This document shows positions 29,801 to 43,566 of a DNA stretch of 64,000 nt, in pieces. Each line of letters opens with the position of its first letter. Position 1 is the stretch's first letter. This DNA comes from Acanthochlamys bracteata (lineage: Eukaryota; Streptophyta; Magnoliopsida; Pandanales; Velloziaceae). The notes below the pieces were generated by a model, which had not been told where the DNA came from, made no database searches, and saw only the letters and a program-made list of their open reading frames with translations. The DNA lies in assembly GCA_019914995.1 (NCBI GenBank), contig CM034126.1, positions 2,733,001 to 2,797,000 of the forward strand. Direction: 5' to 3'. The position numbers and the translations under genes are program-made.

Positions 29801-32800
29801 GTTCCCTTATTTGTCTTTCCATCTGAAAAGCAAAAGTGAATTTTTATAAAAGAAGGAACATCAGATCTTCAAGGAATCAAAAGATACATACAATTGAAAA
29901 TTTTATTTCACTATTCTTCGATTTTTGGCAGAAGATAAAGTAAGTGTCATGAAACAGTGTGGAATTCTAGAGTCGAACAAACAACTTCAACGAGCTAAAA
30001 CAAAAACACAACTAAATGCTTCATATCTTTTAGCACTCAAGTACTTATCACTAACCTTTCTGATTTGAGCATCCTTCTCTCTTAGTAATGCTTCAAAGTG
30101 GATGGTTTTTGACGCTGCTCCTGGATAACTCAATTCATTCTCCAATCTAGCTAGCTCTCTCTGCAAATGCTTGACGAGTGCTTTATCAGACATTACTACA
30201 TTCACCCGTGCATTTGTTACCACTTCTTTCGCACAGCTTGCAAACAGAAGGGTATTTTTGGATTGCTCGATATGACTCCGTGCAGGACAAATTGTGCAGA
30301 TTATAGCAGTTCTTGCGTTGCCTCCCAATGAAGGTTGCAATATGCGTGTCAACTTTGACTCTCGATAAGGAATGTGCCCATTTCTTCCTTTACTATAACG
30401 ATAGTGCAAAGGATGAAAGGCAAATATTCAGTCTTCACAACATCGTCAGAGAGGCAAGCATGAAAGTCACTCAGCACATTGTCCAAATGCATGTAGATAT
30501 GGTAAATGCTAAACATTTTCTGAAGTCCAAAAGACACATTCTACCAACAATTAAGAAGAAATAGGAATCAATAATACGCATCCTTGTATTCTTTCCCAAC
30601 TAAGAACCAGCACAAGTGCTGCAACCAAGGATCCTGCATGAGAAGTCAAATTTGACAAAGGATTGCATGCTTGGATTTCTGGCTAATTGGCTTTACTTTA
30701 ATGGGGGGAACATGCCTCCTAAAAGGAAAAGCTCTATTTTATTCTTCTAATGGAAGCAGTATACCTTCCATGGAAAGGAATCAGCATGCTTGGGCTACAA
30801 ATACAACACCCAATGAGATTCAAAACAACATACATATAATGAAGATGAACACCTACAATTTGCAATTGCAAAGACTGGTTGAAAAAGTAGTTGAACAGAA
30901 GAGTTTGACAGTAGTTTCTAACTTCAATTGAGGCATTGTAATGAGCCAAAAGAAATGAAGAGAGGCAGAAAAATAATGTCACCAACCTTAGTTTACGGAT
31001 AACAGTTCCCAAAGTAAGGAGACTTCGGTTTATGTGGCAACCTTCTTTCAGCCTGGCACCAACAGATTGTGCCTGTGATGCACGTTCACTTCCAGCCAAA
31101 TCGACAAAATTCTGCATCATTTAATCAGATAAGCCTGACAAACGGCCTTCTTTTCAAATATATGATCAAGACGAACTAATCATAAAATTAAAAGCATGCA
31201 TACCACACTCGCAACCAGTGTGCTTGTGTTGTCCCTTCCCAGTAACTCCTTGGCAGAACTTTCAACAGTCTGTACGGGGAAAAAACACATGTTTTGAAAA
31301 ACTGTTAAATTAATGACACACCTTTCTTTTAGAGATTTGTTCCACAAATTAAAAAGGTTCTATACCAGTCTCAGAATTTGATGAGATCTGGAGCTTCTTT
31401 CATTTAAGGATGTCTCCCCTATCTTTCTATGAGCTGCAAGTTAAGAGAAACTATTAACACTTAGGAGAAAAACAACCACTATGATGGCAAGACTTGTTTC
31501 TCACCTTCACATACAAAAAGAAGTTCCCTTAAATGACCCCAATCCCTCAGTGCTACCTCAGATAGCTTCTCAATAATGGTCCCTCTCTGCCAAAGTTAAG
31601 ATAATCTTTAAAAATGAGATAAATAGGTTGCCCAATCCATCAATCATACCAAAGCTTTACAAAAATATTCAACCTCTGGATAATCCAAAAGCCTAAGTGG
31701 AGTGCTATCACTGCTAAGGAGATCTATCACAGCTTCATTATAAATTTCCACTGCAGAGAATTTCAAAACAAATGCCCGCTCTTGATGCTGCAAACAGTAG
31801 AATAAATAAATCCTATCGGATCTGATAGGTACACATCTGGATTCAAAAGTAGCAAGACTCATGTACCTTCTTTATGTAGTCATATATATCACTCACAGTA
31901 TATTCTGTAATACCATTCATTGTGTAAGTCTTCCCGCTGCTAGTTTGTCCGTATGCAAAGATACTAGCTGAAGCAGGAAATGCAAGGAATTTCTTTTATC
32001 TACAAAGAGCCATCTTAGTCAAGGAGAGAGCAGGAAAAGAGGAAATACTCACAATTGATCCCACTAACAGCTAACAGAGCAACTTCTTTTGCACCATCTT
32101 CATACACTTGCCTAGTAGTGGACTCACTCCCAAACACTCTGTCTACAAGCCAATCCAAAGCCAATATGAGGTGGCAGAAAAGTTTAAGAAAACAGGAAAA
32201 GCATTAAACTTAAATTTTCAAAATTTTGCATCATCAGATCAACAGATTTGAAGCATCCGATAAATGAAAATCTCAGTCGTAAATCATTTGCACTAAAACA
32301 GCCTAATCAATCCATGCCCAAAATAGGTACTGTTTCAAATAAAAAGCTTCTCATGGAACCGATATGAAGTGTATCTATTATCACATAATCACGTTCTTTT
32401 AACTTGTTGTAGTATAATCTAGAGCAAAAAAAAGCACTGAGCCTGATTTCAGCTGAATAATAGATCAACTTGATGAAAACACCATCCTTGACTATATAAA
32501 CGTACGCATGCACTCCACAGACATGAACTACTCTGTAACCACTACTAATATGACTTACCGAAAGTATAGCCAGTTGGCATCAGAGATCGCTCTGGCAAGC
32601 AATTCCTGAAAATAATGGTGCGGTCACTGATACACTCCCAATCACAAGGATCCTCTGTGGCAATCTCCTTCTCGTTCAACGGCCGCATTCTCACCGACAC
32701 CAGAATCTTCTCCATCATCCCTGCATCATCCGCACCGCCGCTATCCACTGAAGACTCCGCCATCTCCCTCCCCTCCAACTCGACCCCTGCAACTGCACCC

Positions 32801-32802
32801 AT
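26881..32802 (-). CDS. KIN7E: Kinesin-7 motor protein (KIN-7E-like)
   Basis: Fourteen exons: 32802-32559, 32142-32053, 31967-31867, 31787-31674, 31586-31505, 31433-31366, 31269-31204, 31111-30987, 30392-30056, 29822-29718, 29638-28870, 28801-28746, 28043-27733, 27211-26881. They sum to 2799 bases in frame and give 932 residues. The motor domain is N-terminal: [14 protein letters not shown] near 33, P-loop GQTSSGKT about 118-125, switch I NERSSRSH about 221-228, switch II DLAGSE about 259-264. A coiled-coil neck with [16 protein letters not shown] follows, then a long Ser-rich low-complexity exon. The conserved C-terminal kinesin-7 domain (DUF3490/NACK type) has [20 protein letters not shown] and [17 protein letters not shown]. 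Plus-end transport on microtubules in division or growth is expected. The MGA-type start and downstream BBX and aldolase genes fit the At4g38950/At2g21300 clade. Confidence 0.95.
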
Positions 32803-32949
32803 TTCCTTCCCCTTATCACTATCACCCCACCAACAACAACGTCAACAACAACAACAAATTTTTAAAAGCAAGGATGTAAAAGGTTTGTTTGGCGAAATCA
32901 GATACAATTTTTTGTACGTATTTGAGAAAGTAGGGAAAGACGGTTGTTG

Positions 32950-35900
32950 AGTCGCTGGAATGAATGTGCGCTACAGAGGAAAAAACCTTCTGCAGTATTT
33001 GTATTCATGTAATGCTATCAATTCTTTCTTTGGTTGTTCAAATGTCAACAGTTTTCAGAAAATCTCACCGAGAAAGAGAGTCTCAACAAAAATAAATGCA
33101 ACATTATTCTAAAAAATTGAACCATTGAGTTAAACAAAACTAAAAAAAAAATCTAGCTAGCCGGCCAACGTGTGTCAGTGTTTGCTTCGATTCTAAGAAA
33201 CTAAACAAATCCAAAAACAAAAAGGAAAAACTAATATAAGCTAACCTCACCGGCGGCAAAAGAGATTGCCGGATCACAGCAACGGATCAAGGATTGGAAT
33301 GTGAATGGGAGAACATGAACCCGCACACCTTTTTATATCTGTATACATATAAAGTGAAGAATCGTTTATTCGTCCATATTTCAGTTCGGTTGTTTTAATT
33401 GAAGTTTGGAAGTTCAAGTACTGTATTTAACGTGGGTTTAAAATGTTTCAAAATTCAACAGGGAGCTTAGTTACTAGTGACATTCAGAATTATTTTGCGT
33501 AACGGAACCATTAGAAGCTAACATGTAAAGAATGGGCCCCCAATTTTCTTCATAACTTAAATGCTGACTTGCTGAGTCCTGAATTTTCTTTCTACTCCTT
33601 GTTCCAGCACAAACTCCATGGCAAATAACAAAAAACGGCTTCTAGTAGAATGTAGTGTTGAACACTAGCATGGAAGATAGAGGTAGCCACTTTGACCTAC
33701 GACCTAATTATGGTTTGGCAGTATTTATTAATACTTATTACTAAATTATTTTAATTTTATTTTTAATAATGTTTATGTAATATTTAACTTTTTAAAAACT
33801 TTATAATTATAAAAATTTATACATCATATATTTTTATATGTATAATTTTTATTTTTTAAAATTAAAAATAAATTATAATTAAAAATTTCACTAGCACTAA
33901 CAAAATATATAATATTTTTATTATATTTTTCTGATGCTTTTTATTAGATTGTTTTAAATAGTTTGCAATACTAATTTAGAGTCTTAATTTTTAAATTTTT
34001 ATCTTTCTATATTCGCAATCCGAGATTTTATTCTTACTAAACTCTTATGTTGCTTTTATTTGTTCAATCAACCAGCTAAACTGCCTAGTAGGATCCTTAC
34101 CTTCTTCATATAAATAAATTGGTCGCGTGAAACGGTGATACCGTTGAGTATACTACCATGGTCACATGAGAATTTATAGTCAGATTTGAAGGACTATCCT
34201 AGAATGCAAAGGACCAATTTTTATAAACATATATCTAAAGGACCTATTCTGTAAGCTTTATAGTGAAGACGCAGTTATATTAATGGAGTGGTGGTAATAG
34301 TGAAGACAGACACAGTTATATATAGTAAGGTTTGACTCGCTGAAAAACAACTGACAAAAAATAATCAGAAACAACACAAACAAACAACCTAATGTTTTCC
34401 TGGTAAGTAAAGCAAGTAATATTTGATTGCTTTCTCCAGCCCAAACGTTTTGGCCTATACACTTGCATTAAGAACTTATTCATTATTAATAAGTGATTTT
34501 AATAATAATTTTTTTATCAAAATATATACTTTTAAATGTTTATTTTTTAAAACTACTTTTTAATAATTAAAATTTATTTTTATTTTTAAGAATTTACTTT
34601 GAACTCATTTATACTAACTCTCAAAATCATATTAATCTATTCATGTTTAAAATTAACATCTTTCCCTTGCAAAGTTCCAAGTACATATTCATCTAGGCCA
34701 ATAGGAAAATATTAGAAAGCATGAGCTCTTAGGCCCATCAAATCATGATCTATTTGATCTAATTCAGAACGAGTTGCTAACTCATTTTCAAATTAGATAG
34801 TCTGTTTTTAATTTGGGTACTATTTTAAACTTTAACACTACTAATCGAGTCTAATTTATCAAACTAATTCTTTTTTATTCAGATTGATCAAAGCTGACAC
34901 GCTATTAATTTAGACCTATTATAATTTGGAGGACTAATAATGCACCGTGACTAATAATAATTCTATCACATATGTAGAAGGGATATGCTTTTCTATAAGG
35001 CCCTGCCACAAGAAGGCAATCTAATGCTTGAAAGAACAGGAACCCTACGAAAAGTGGTTGTAATGGATGAGTTTTGATAAAAAATAACACTTTAGTTAAA
35101 GCTTGATTGTAGGTGTGTAAGAAAGTGAACTATGATATGATACCAATTTTGTCAAGTATGTAATAATAAGTGCTTATTTGTTTCTCAAAACTTGATTTAG
35201 AATTAAGTTTCTAAAAAATAAATTTTTAAAAACTATATTATTTAAAAGTATATTCGTAAAGTTTATATTTATTTTTGGAATCACCTTTTAATAAATGACA
35301 AGCCATATCTCTTGACTCACCACTTTACCAGAGATGAATGTTATTTTAACATATTTAATGATTCATTCAACGAAATTGCTAAACAATGATTAAGGTCCTC
35401 TTAAATAGTAATTAATACTTTTAAATAGGAGAAAACTGATGTAATTCCTATGCAGCTGCTACAGTTCAATCACCAAGTGATTGCAACTACAGCGAGGAAA
35501 AAGAGACTGAAAATCCGTGAGAGAAATATTTTTATTCATGAATCGATGTCTCTTTCATTTTGTCTCTACTAATCCAGAGTTTCTCTTCTTTCTGGAGGAC
35601 CACGTTTATGCAATGAAATTAGTGCTCTTTGAATACTGAAATATATTTGAAATAAAATTTTTATTGGAAGAAGTAAATTTTTTTCTGGAATAGGGATAAA
35701 ACCAGAACAGAAGATAAGTTTTAATATAAAAAAAATAGAACAGAATCATATTAAAAATAAAAGCATTGCAGGAAAGCCCGTTGGAAACGTTTCAGCCCAG
35801 TTCATTGGTTTAGAAATAGTACTACAAACATCTAGCCTAAGTCCATTACACAAGGCCCATCCTAATGAATAGAACACAATGTCCACGAGATCCAACTAAT

Positions 35901-36300
35901 AAAGGTTTTCTGAAATTGCTTAAAAGAAAATTTTTTCTGAGAAATAAATTGTTTTTTAAGCACTTCTAAACCTGGCTAAATCACAACCATGAATCAATCT
36001 CTAATCAGATTTTCGCAATTATTAACCCCGAAATCAATGCGTCGAATCTTCACTTTCTGATTCCTCTCCGAAAAACTTGTGGCCCGAAAACAACCACTCC
36101 ATAACTGAAGACAAACAAGTGTTTTCTCGCCACGAGTCAACCCGACAAGTATAGGACTACTCATTACCCGCACAGTGCGCCTACCTTAACCACCACTCAA
36201 CTGATTCACATTGACGGCAGATATAATCTCTTCTCCACTAAGAAAGATTATTTGTTTACTTATTATTATTGATTATTAGCTCACAGCAGAAGAGTTAAAC
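32950..36300. other. Intergenic between kinesin-7 and BBX promoters
   Basis: The two genes diverge here. Near 33240-33300 a likely 5' leader of the kinesin gene appears, with a possible leader intron donor (GTGAGGTTAG on the minus strand). The middle (33700-35700) is AT-rich and shows no gene. The last part (about 36000-36420) is probably BBX promoter and leader. Confidence 0.4.
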
Positions 36301-36423
36301 AAGAAGAGCTACCGGCGCTGGTGTTGTTGCTGCAGTTCTTCTATCTATTGTCGCCGAAATATTGCGCGATGCCACCTCAGCATTAGCATGTGTTGAGAAT
36401 TCCTTTTTTAGAGTTCTTGGGTT

Positions 36424-39418
36424 ATGAGGATAATTTGTGATTCGTGTGAGAGTGCTCCGGCAGTACTCTTCTGCGCCGCCGATGAGGCAGCTCTATGTCG
36501 GCCCTGCGATGAAAAGGTTTGAACATTTTATAAATCTGGTTTGAGAATTGAAAGAAATTTTTTTGTAATTTGAAGTTTTTGGGATGTGGAATTTGTTAGT
36601 TTGAACATGTTTGAAAAAGTGAAAAGGTAGCTGGCTTAGTTGTTTAGTATTATTTTTTGATGAATTTGGAAATGGATTACAGCGTTTAAGAGTAGGACGT
36701 TCTAAAAAACACGGTTATTGCTGAAGGAAAATCAAAGAGTATTCTTTGACCAATTTGAAACTATATCTAGAAAAGATTATTTTTTATTTATTTATTTTTA
36801 AAGTTTGGTTACCTAGGGAAATTAAAAGCTTATGCTTTGATCAATTTGAATGTTTATCACAAAAGAAAAAAGGTCTTTGAAGTTTTGTTAGTCATCCGAT
36901 ATGGTTGCACGCGAATACTTAGTGGTCATTATGTGAAATTTCTAGTAATGTCATTATTTGAGTTTCCCCATTTTCATTGAACTGTGATTCTGTCTTTTTT
37001 GTATGCTCAATAGCTAGGATGAAGCTTTCAGAACAAAGGTACTGTTACCACATAGATTCTAGGGGTGATGACATCCCCATTCCCCATAGATAGCAGTCGT
37101 TTTGAACCCAGATCCAGTGCAGGTGATGATTTCTCATTCCAAACCAACGTGCCAACATGGTTTATGAAGAATTGAAGCTGGATTGAATTGTCTTCTAAAA
37201 CTACGAAGTTAGTGTTGGCATGAACTGGCAATGCTTGTGGAAAAATCTTCTTTTGCTAGCTGTAGCTTTATTGGAACTCGGAAGAGAAGCATAGGTACTT
37301 GTTTTAGATGTAAAGGCAATTGCAGCAGTTGGAAGGCATTAAGGCTAACCTTTTAAGCATTTGCAAGTAGTCAAATTCCTATTCTGTTCTATGACATATG
37401 GTCGTTACTTGGTTATTCTGTCTTCTTCTTACTAAAAATTGATCTATGCCAATTATCTTTTAGATCAGTTTATGGTAATTAAAAACCAAAACAATCCCTT
37501 ACCCATAATGCGACAGCACATTGGGGAGGACTTTACCAAGTTTCAAAAAGTAAGCCTAACATACTCCCAATTGTTGCAATCATATTAGATAAAAAAAAGA
37601 CCCCTGTAGCTGCAATTTGGTTCATTGAAAAGCTACATATAATGCTTGTGGATAATGCTGGCATAGCCCCCTAGCACCCCATTTTGTCCTCCTGTGGCAT
37701 TTCTTGCTATGCACTATGCAGAATCCTTTGTTTCGAGTTGTAACCTGTCAATTTATTTTTCACTTGCAAATCATGCTTATTGAAACAATCATCGCTTCTC
37801 AGACATTACAAATTTATCTTGCTGTTTGCTGCTGTGTCATGATTTGTTGTGCATCCACGCTTATAAACACAAACATGTGTATCCTGTGGCAATTCAATCA
37901 GGGTGATGAGTTATTGCTGGTCTTTAGGTGTGTAGATCTGTTACATATAATTTTTTTTTGCCTCAGAGAGAAAACTGCTGCGTTCGCATCATCTCTTATG
38001 TCTACTAGCGTGCGCTCACCATAATCTGTCCCAAGTCTTCAAAGTTTTAAACTTTTGTTTCGTTGTCCCACTTCTAAGAACATTTCAGCATTTTCTCTCC
38101 ATGCCCAACCATGGATGTCCTTTTAAAGTCCTTTCCCCTAGATAGTAGTTTGAAATGACAAGTCGTGTTCGAGCTTGCATGTCTTCAACTAAAGTAGTGG
38201 CAGCTTAATTCAGTAGATATGAAGAAGCCAAGTTGAAGGTGTAGGGGAGATCATATGACACCGAGTTGAATATCTTAAACCTGAAGGCAACCTGACTGCA
38301 TAGAATGCTAATAGTCAGACCAAGGTCAAGACAGAAAATAACCTTTGTAGCAGTGGGTTAACTGCATCCTGTCAATTAGTATCTGTGGTTTTTCATCCTA
38401 GCCAAGCTAATTGATGGAATTCTATGCAATTTCTACAAGTATTTATTAGTGGTTTCGGCAGTTTGTAGTGGAACTCTATGTAATTCCTTTCTCTACTCGT
38501 GAGAAACTTTATTACTTAATTGTAACATAGATGTTAAAATGGTACATATATGTATATTGACATATTGTAACAGGTGTTGAAGATATTTCCAAGACTGTAA
38601 TTTCTTCTCTTATTATTTCTTTTCACTTATTATTAACCAGGTTCATATGTGTAACAAGCTCGCAAGTAGACATGTAAGAGTAGGTCTAGCTAATCCTACT
38701 GAAGTACCTCGCTGTGACATATGTGAGAATGCACCAGGTATGCAAATGTTGCTTTTTTGTCTTTTGTGTGAATGCAGTCTTTGATTTGACTTCAAGCGAC
38801 TGACTCTTTATATATTTGGATTTAGCATTCTTTTACTGCGAGATCGATGGAAGCTCCCTATGCTTGCAGTGTGATATGATTGTGCATGTCGGAGGTAAGA
38901 GAACCCACGTAAGATATCTTCGCACGAGGCAGAGGGTTGTGGTGAGTTCTTAATTGTGGTGTTAATATTTCTAATTTCGTTGTCAATATTTCCAATGCAC
39001 ACTTTCTTCCAGCCATTTAATGCTGTTTCCTTTTTTGTCGTGCATAGTTCCAACGAGATCATCTGGGCCCTACAGATGATTCTCCCTTGCAACCAAACAC
39101 CAAGACTAAGATGGACAATAAGCAAATACCTAAGCAGGTTATAACAGAAAATATGCAAATTCACAAGGATCCAACTTCGCCATTAAATACTAATGGTGAC
39201 ATATGTGATAAAGAAGAAAGCAAAATTATAGATCTGAATGTAAGACCACATCGAGCCCAGGGACAGGCTTCAAATACAGAGGTATTATTGCATTTACGTT
39301 TGAGAAATCCTCCCAATCTTGCATGTACTTCTTTATGAAGAGCAGTAACCTAAAGAAAGGAAAACATGGTGAGATTCTGATCAATTGATTTGTGCTTGTT
39401 CTAAAGGCCCGGGAGTGA
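36424..39418 (+). CDS. BBX19: Double B-box zinc finger protein, BBX18/19 type
   Basis: Exons 36424-36516, 38641-38737, 38826-38941, 39048-39281 and a short last exon 39407-39418 give about 183 residues. The first intron is long (2124 bases). B-box 1 starts [10 protein letters not shown] (Cys5, Cys8, Cys17, Cys25, Cys28, His33, His42). B-box 2 starts at Cys56 ([19 protein letters not shown]; Cys59, Cys68, Cys76, Cys79, His84, His91). There is no CCT domain, and a conserved IIDLNVRP motif lies near the C-terminus. This is the BBX18-25 class of nuclear light-signalling regulators; BBX18/19 act in flowering time, seedling light response and warm-temperature growth. The last exon is the weak point: reading through the donor at 39282 would end at 39338 instead. 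Confidence 0.9.
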
Positions 39419-39449
39419 AGACTTGCTAAATGGGAGTAACCATCAAAAT

Positions 39450-41400
39450 GTTGGGTGGTTCCTGTTTCACCTTTCAAAAGAGACAGATAAGTAATATAGC
39501 ACACAAAGCCAACTTTGACGAACAATGCTGAAGGATGATTAGCGATTTTTTCCCATACATTAGAAGAAGGGAGCAGAACCTTGTATCTATCATGTAATCC
39601 TGATAACTTGTTTTGTGTTTGTGTACATTAGAATGCATGTATTGTGTCATTCTACAATGGCTGCGGCTTGTATTAGGTTCGACCTGTGGATTTCTCCGAT
39701 CGTTATATTTTGTAATAGGTTGCTGTGATGAACATGTCAAGTAAAATTTCAAAAACATAGAGTGGAGACTTGTTTTGCAATCTGAAATGTTGTGATTGAA
39801 GTCATCTGAGTAATCTTTTGCAATAGTAAATTGATCTTGAGCTGTTTATGGCAAACTGATGTTCCTCTAATAAATGCGGAGAACAGACTAGTGAAAATCT
39901 CCTTTGAATTATCCTGCAGCATGTTCCCCCCTTTATGCTGAGGTGTTTTTACGATTGTTCTTTTTTCGTTTGTTTGTTAAGATTGATGAGAAATCTTTAG
40001 AAGGATTATATACTAAGGTAATCGCTGTAGAAATTTAGAGTGACCACAACCAGACTACTGCTTCTACTATACCTTCGTTATTATTACTATACCGGAGTTA
40101 TCCACAAACTGTGTGGCTTGCGTCCACCCTAGCACAAATGCCCGCTTCCAACTTAAACCTCCAGAGTAACAAAAAAAAGTAAAAGAAGAGTGACACTGTA
40201 GTCAAGGGAGAGAGAACAAAAGAAGAGGAAGCTTCCAAAGCTGGACCGCGGGATTTATTAGTAGGATTTGGACTCAATGGTCCAGTTTTTGGTCTGGTCG
40301 GTTAATTATACAAATTGAACACCGAGGAAAAACATGCCTGATCGTGTCTGTTTCTTAACAGGGCGTACAATTCGTGATCACGTTCACGTTTTTGCAAAAG
40401 TTTCAATTTCGAAGAACTCCATTTGATAAGTAAGCCAAACGCCTCCTTCATCTTACTCCTAGTTTTGAATCTATTTTAAGGTTTTAGAAGACGTTTAAAA
40501 ATGCTCAAAATACAATTTTTCTTAAAAATAAAGTTAACTTTCTATATTAAAATTTTAAAAATATGTATACATAAATCATATATTTTTATTTGTATATTCA
40601 AAATTATAATTTTTAAAAAATACTGTATAAAAATTCTTGAGAGATATAATTTTTTTTTAAAATAAAGAATCGTGACTATCCATGCTAAAACCGAGGATTA
40701 TTATTTAGGAAAGAACGTTCGAACTTCTACCTCTGTGAAATTTAAGTTTGCTGTTCTAGGAATATTTATATCTTTGTCACTCCGAAAGCTACATGCAGCA
40801 TCTCAGGATGCGCCTGATTTTGCTGTGCACGTAAAATGCGTGTCTCTGCCAGCTGTAGAATAAATCTCTGTGATGCCTCACTGAGGGACTGAGAAGGGAA
40901 AAGTATCTGGAGTCAAATATCTTGTACTGGTTCTTGCAAACTGTAGGTCTGCACTTTGTAGAAAAATGTAATTTCTTTGAATTGTGATCATTAGCTGTAT
41001 GGAAATCCTGTGAAAAGGCTTATGATTGTAGTGACTTTCTCTAGCTAAAGTTGCATCCAGGCTTAATTCAGTCTACAAGTATTAACTTGGAGCCACAATG
41101 ATTCTTCTATTAGAAGGATTAGTTACCATTATTACTACTGTTGGAGATTAAACATACTTTAAGATTTTCATATTTTTAGATGTTACGGGATGGAAAATCC
41201 TACTTGAAAAAGTCATAATGCAAGACATCTCACAGTACTTTTCACTAGTAAGTTATCTCAGTGGTTGATCTCACTGGCAACAAATTATTAATTAACACGA
41301 GAAGGTTACAATGCACAAAAATAGTGTTCCATGCCTATAGTGAAACGGCATGAGCATGAGGAAGAAGTGTTCTTAGTTGCCTATGAATGTGATAAGGGTC
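39450..41400. other. Convergent intergenic region between BBX and aldolase
   Basis: It holds the BBX 3' untranslated region (to about 39750) and the aldolase 3' untranslated region (about 41400 downward). Between them is AT-rich sequence (40480-40660) and unremarkable DNA. The frame at 40672-40863 has no recognisable domain. Confidence 0.4.
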
Positions 41401-41403
41401 ACT

Positions 41404-43375
41404 CTAGTAGGAGTAATTCTTGACGAACATTCCTTGCTTGGCCTCATCGGTCTCGCCTTCACCAGTGTATTTGCCAAGCTGAGCAAGTGAGTTGGCCCTG
41501 GCACGCACAAGGAGTGTGTCCTGGGCAGCCTTGACATTTTCAGGGCGTCCTGCCCAGGTCTTCAGACAGGTGTTTTGAAGGGCCCTGGCATATGAGAATG
41601 AGACGTGCCACGGGTTTGTGCTTTGGTTCATAGCATTCAGATTGAGAGTTGCTTCAACTTCAGATTGCCCACCAGAGAGGAACTATAAACCAAATTAAAA
41701 ATTTTATGATCACTATTCGATCAAGTAGCTAGGACGATTAAACATTCAGGATTGAGATTTTCTGGAATCTGAAATAAATGAATAGTAGAAACTTGCCATG
41801 ATTCCAGGGACAGCAGGGGGAATCCTCCGGTGGAGAAGCTTGAGAGTGTACTCAGCGACTTGCTCTGGAGTAGCCTTGTCCTTGCATTCTGCACCAGGGG
41901 TGACCATGCTTGGTTTGAGGAGGATACCTTCGAACATGACGTTGTTCTCAGCAAGGTAGAAAAAGACCTCTGCCCAGACCTTCTGGGCTACTTCAAAGGT
42001 CCTCTCTATGCCATGATCACCATCAAGAAGGATCTCCGGTTCCACTATGGGGACAAGGCCATTGTCCTTCATAGCAAATCCATGTTAGATTCAAGTTATG
42101 GCAAAAGAGAAGGTTGTCTCTAACTTAAAGTATTTGAAATATTCGGTTTATATTCTGTTGAACCTGTGAGATGGCAGCGTAGCGAGCTAGACCCCAGGCA
42201 GCTTCCTTTACTGCAAGTGCAGAAGGACCATCTGGAATGCTCACAACAGTACGCCTATTTGTTGGAGAATAGTTGTTGTCAGTATTAAAATCCTTATAAG
42301 ATCAGATTAGTCTCCATTGAGTTTATGATATTTTTGGTATACCATTTGGCAAAGCGGGCACCCTGCTGGTAGTAAGCAGCAGCACGTGATGCAAGACCAT
42401 CCAGTCCCTGGCACCAAGACTCGTTGTTGGAACCTGGCAGCGGCACAAGACCCTGGGAAATGAGAATTAAAACACAATTACGTGATTTTCGGTTGCCCAA
42501 CCTGATCAACATACCAAATACATATACTCTTAATTTGTTGCTTGTGAGGATATTTGTATTTTTCATTTCTTACCTTGTCAACCTTGATACCTGGCATGAT
42601 GTTCTGCTCCTTTAGCACGTCAACCATCTTCCGGCCATCAGTGGTGGACTGGTACAGGGTCTCTTCAAAGAGAATGGCTCCAGAGATGTACTGGCCTAGA
42701 CCAGGAGCACTGACCAAGAGGGTGCGGTACGCTTGGCGGTTAGCTTCTGTGTTCTCAAGCCCAATCGATGCCAACCTCTTTCCGCATGTAGCATTAGACT
42801 CATCCATTGCAAGGATACCACGGCCAGGTGATGCAACAGATTTCTAGCATTTTATTAAAATTTTGAAGTGTCAGAACTAATCTGTAGGATCATCTATACC
42901 TTGTGCAATCACAAAGGATGAGTAGAGTTCCTAAGAAGTTCTTGTTATGCTGCCATAAGAGCGAGTAGAGGCAATCATATGCATTTAAGCATTTGTTTCC
43001 TTTTAATCTTTAAGCTATAGGCATAGCATTAATACTAACATTCAGAATTACTGGATATTCTACGGGTGTCTTTCATATGATTACTTCATTGCCTTAGGAT
43101 GCCAACTGAATGTCTGAAACTGTCGTTTGTATCATTGTGTAGTGTATCTTATTAACAAAATATTATAATCTTGCGTTTTGAGAAGCTCTAGAAGATGATG
43201 GTACCGCGGTCTTGACGAGCTCGTCAGCATAAGATGAGGCGGCACGGACAGTAAATGCAGCGGAGGGCTGGGCACGCACGGAAACGGAGGCTGAGAGGAG
43301 ACGGAGGGGTTGGCCCTTTACCCACTCTGTCCTGTCGATGGCCGGAGCAGCCTTGAGCAAGGAAGCAGATGCCAT
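41404..43375 (-). CDS. FBA2: Plastid class I fructose-bisphosphate aldolase
   Basis: Exons 43375-43205, 42843-42574, 42452-42343, 42254-42164, 42066-41797 and 41682-41404 sum to 1191 bases, 396 residues, normal for the plastid enzyme. The first 45 or so residues ([20 protein letters not shown]...) are Ser/Ala-rich and act as a chloroplast transit peptide, followed by [11 protein letters not shown]. Motifs are [19 protein letters not shown] and the Schiff-base segment [10 protein letters not shown] with Lys265; the end is GMFVKNYSY. It joins dihydroxyacetone phosphate to glyceraldehyde 3-phosphate or erythrose 4-phosphate in the Calvin cycle. The intron between exons 5 and 6 uses GC at the donor (ATG|GCAAGT). 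The last residues read KNYSY where KGYTY is common. Position after kinesin and BBX matches At4g38970 (FBA2) and At2g21330 (FBA1); I cannot say which copy is closer. Confidence 0.96.
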
Positions 43376-43566
43376 TTCGCTAACGAAAGAGAGTTAATTC
43401 GCTCGCTCACAGTTCTTCGAGTATTAATTCTGGAATATAAAACTGTGCCTCTGCGAGAGTTCTCTCTCTTTCTTTTCTATGTTGTGGCGCGAATCCGCGC
43501 AGGAGCTGATCATGTGGGATTTGTAGTGTGAGGAAGTAAGGCAAGAGATGGGCCATTTGAGGCTGA

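Noticed and set aside
30313-30931. Plus-strand frames within the kinesin gene
   Set aside because: They overlap exon 9 and the following intron on the opposite strand and have no domain.
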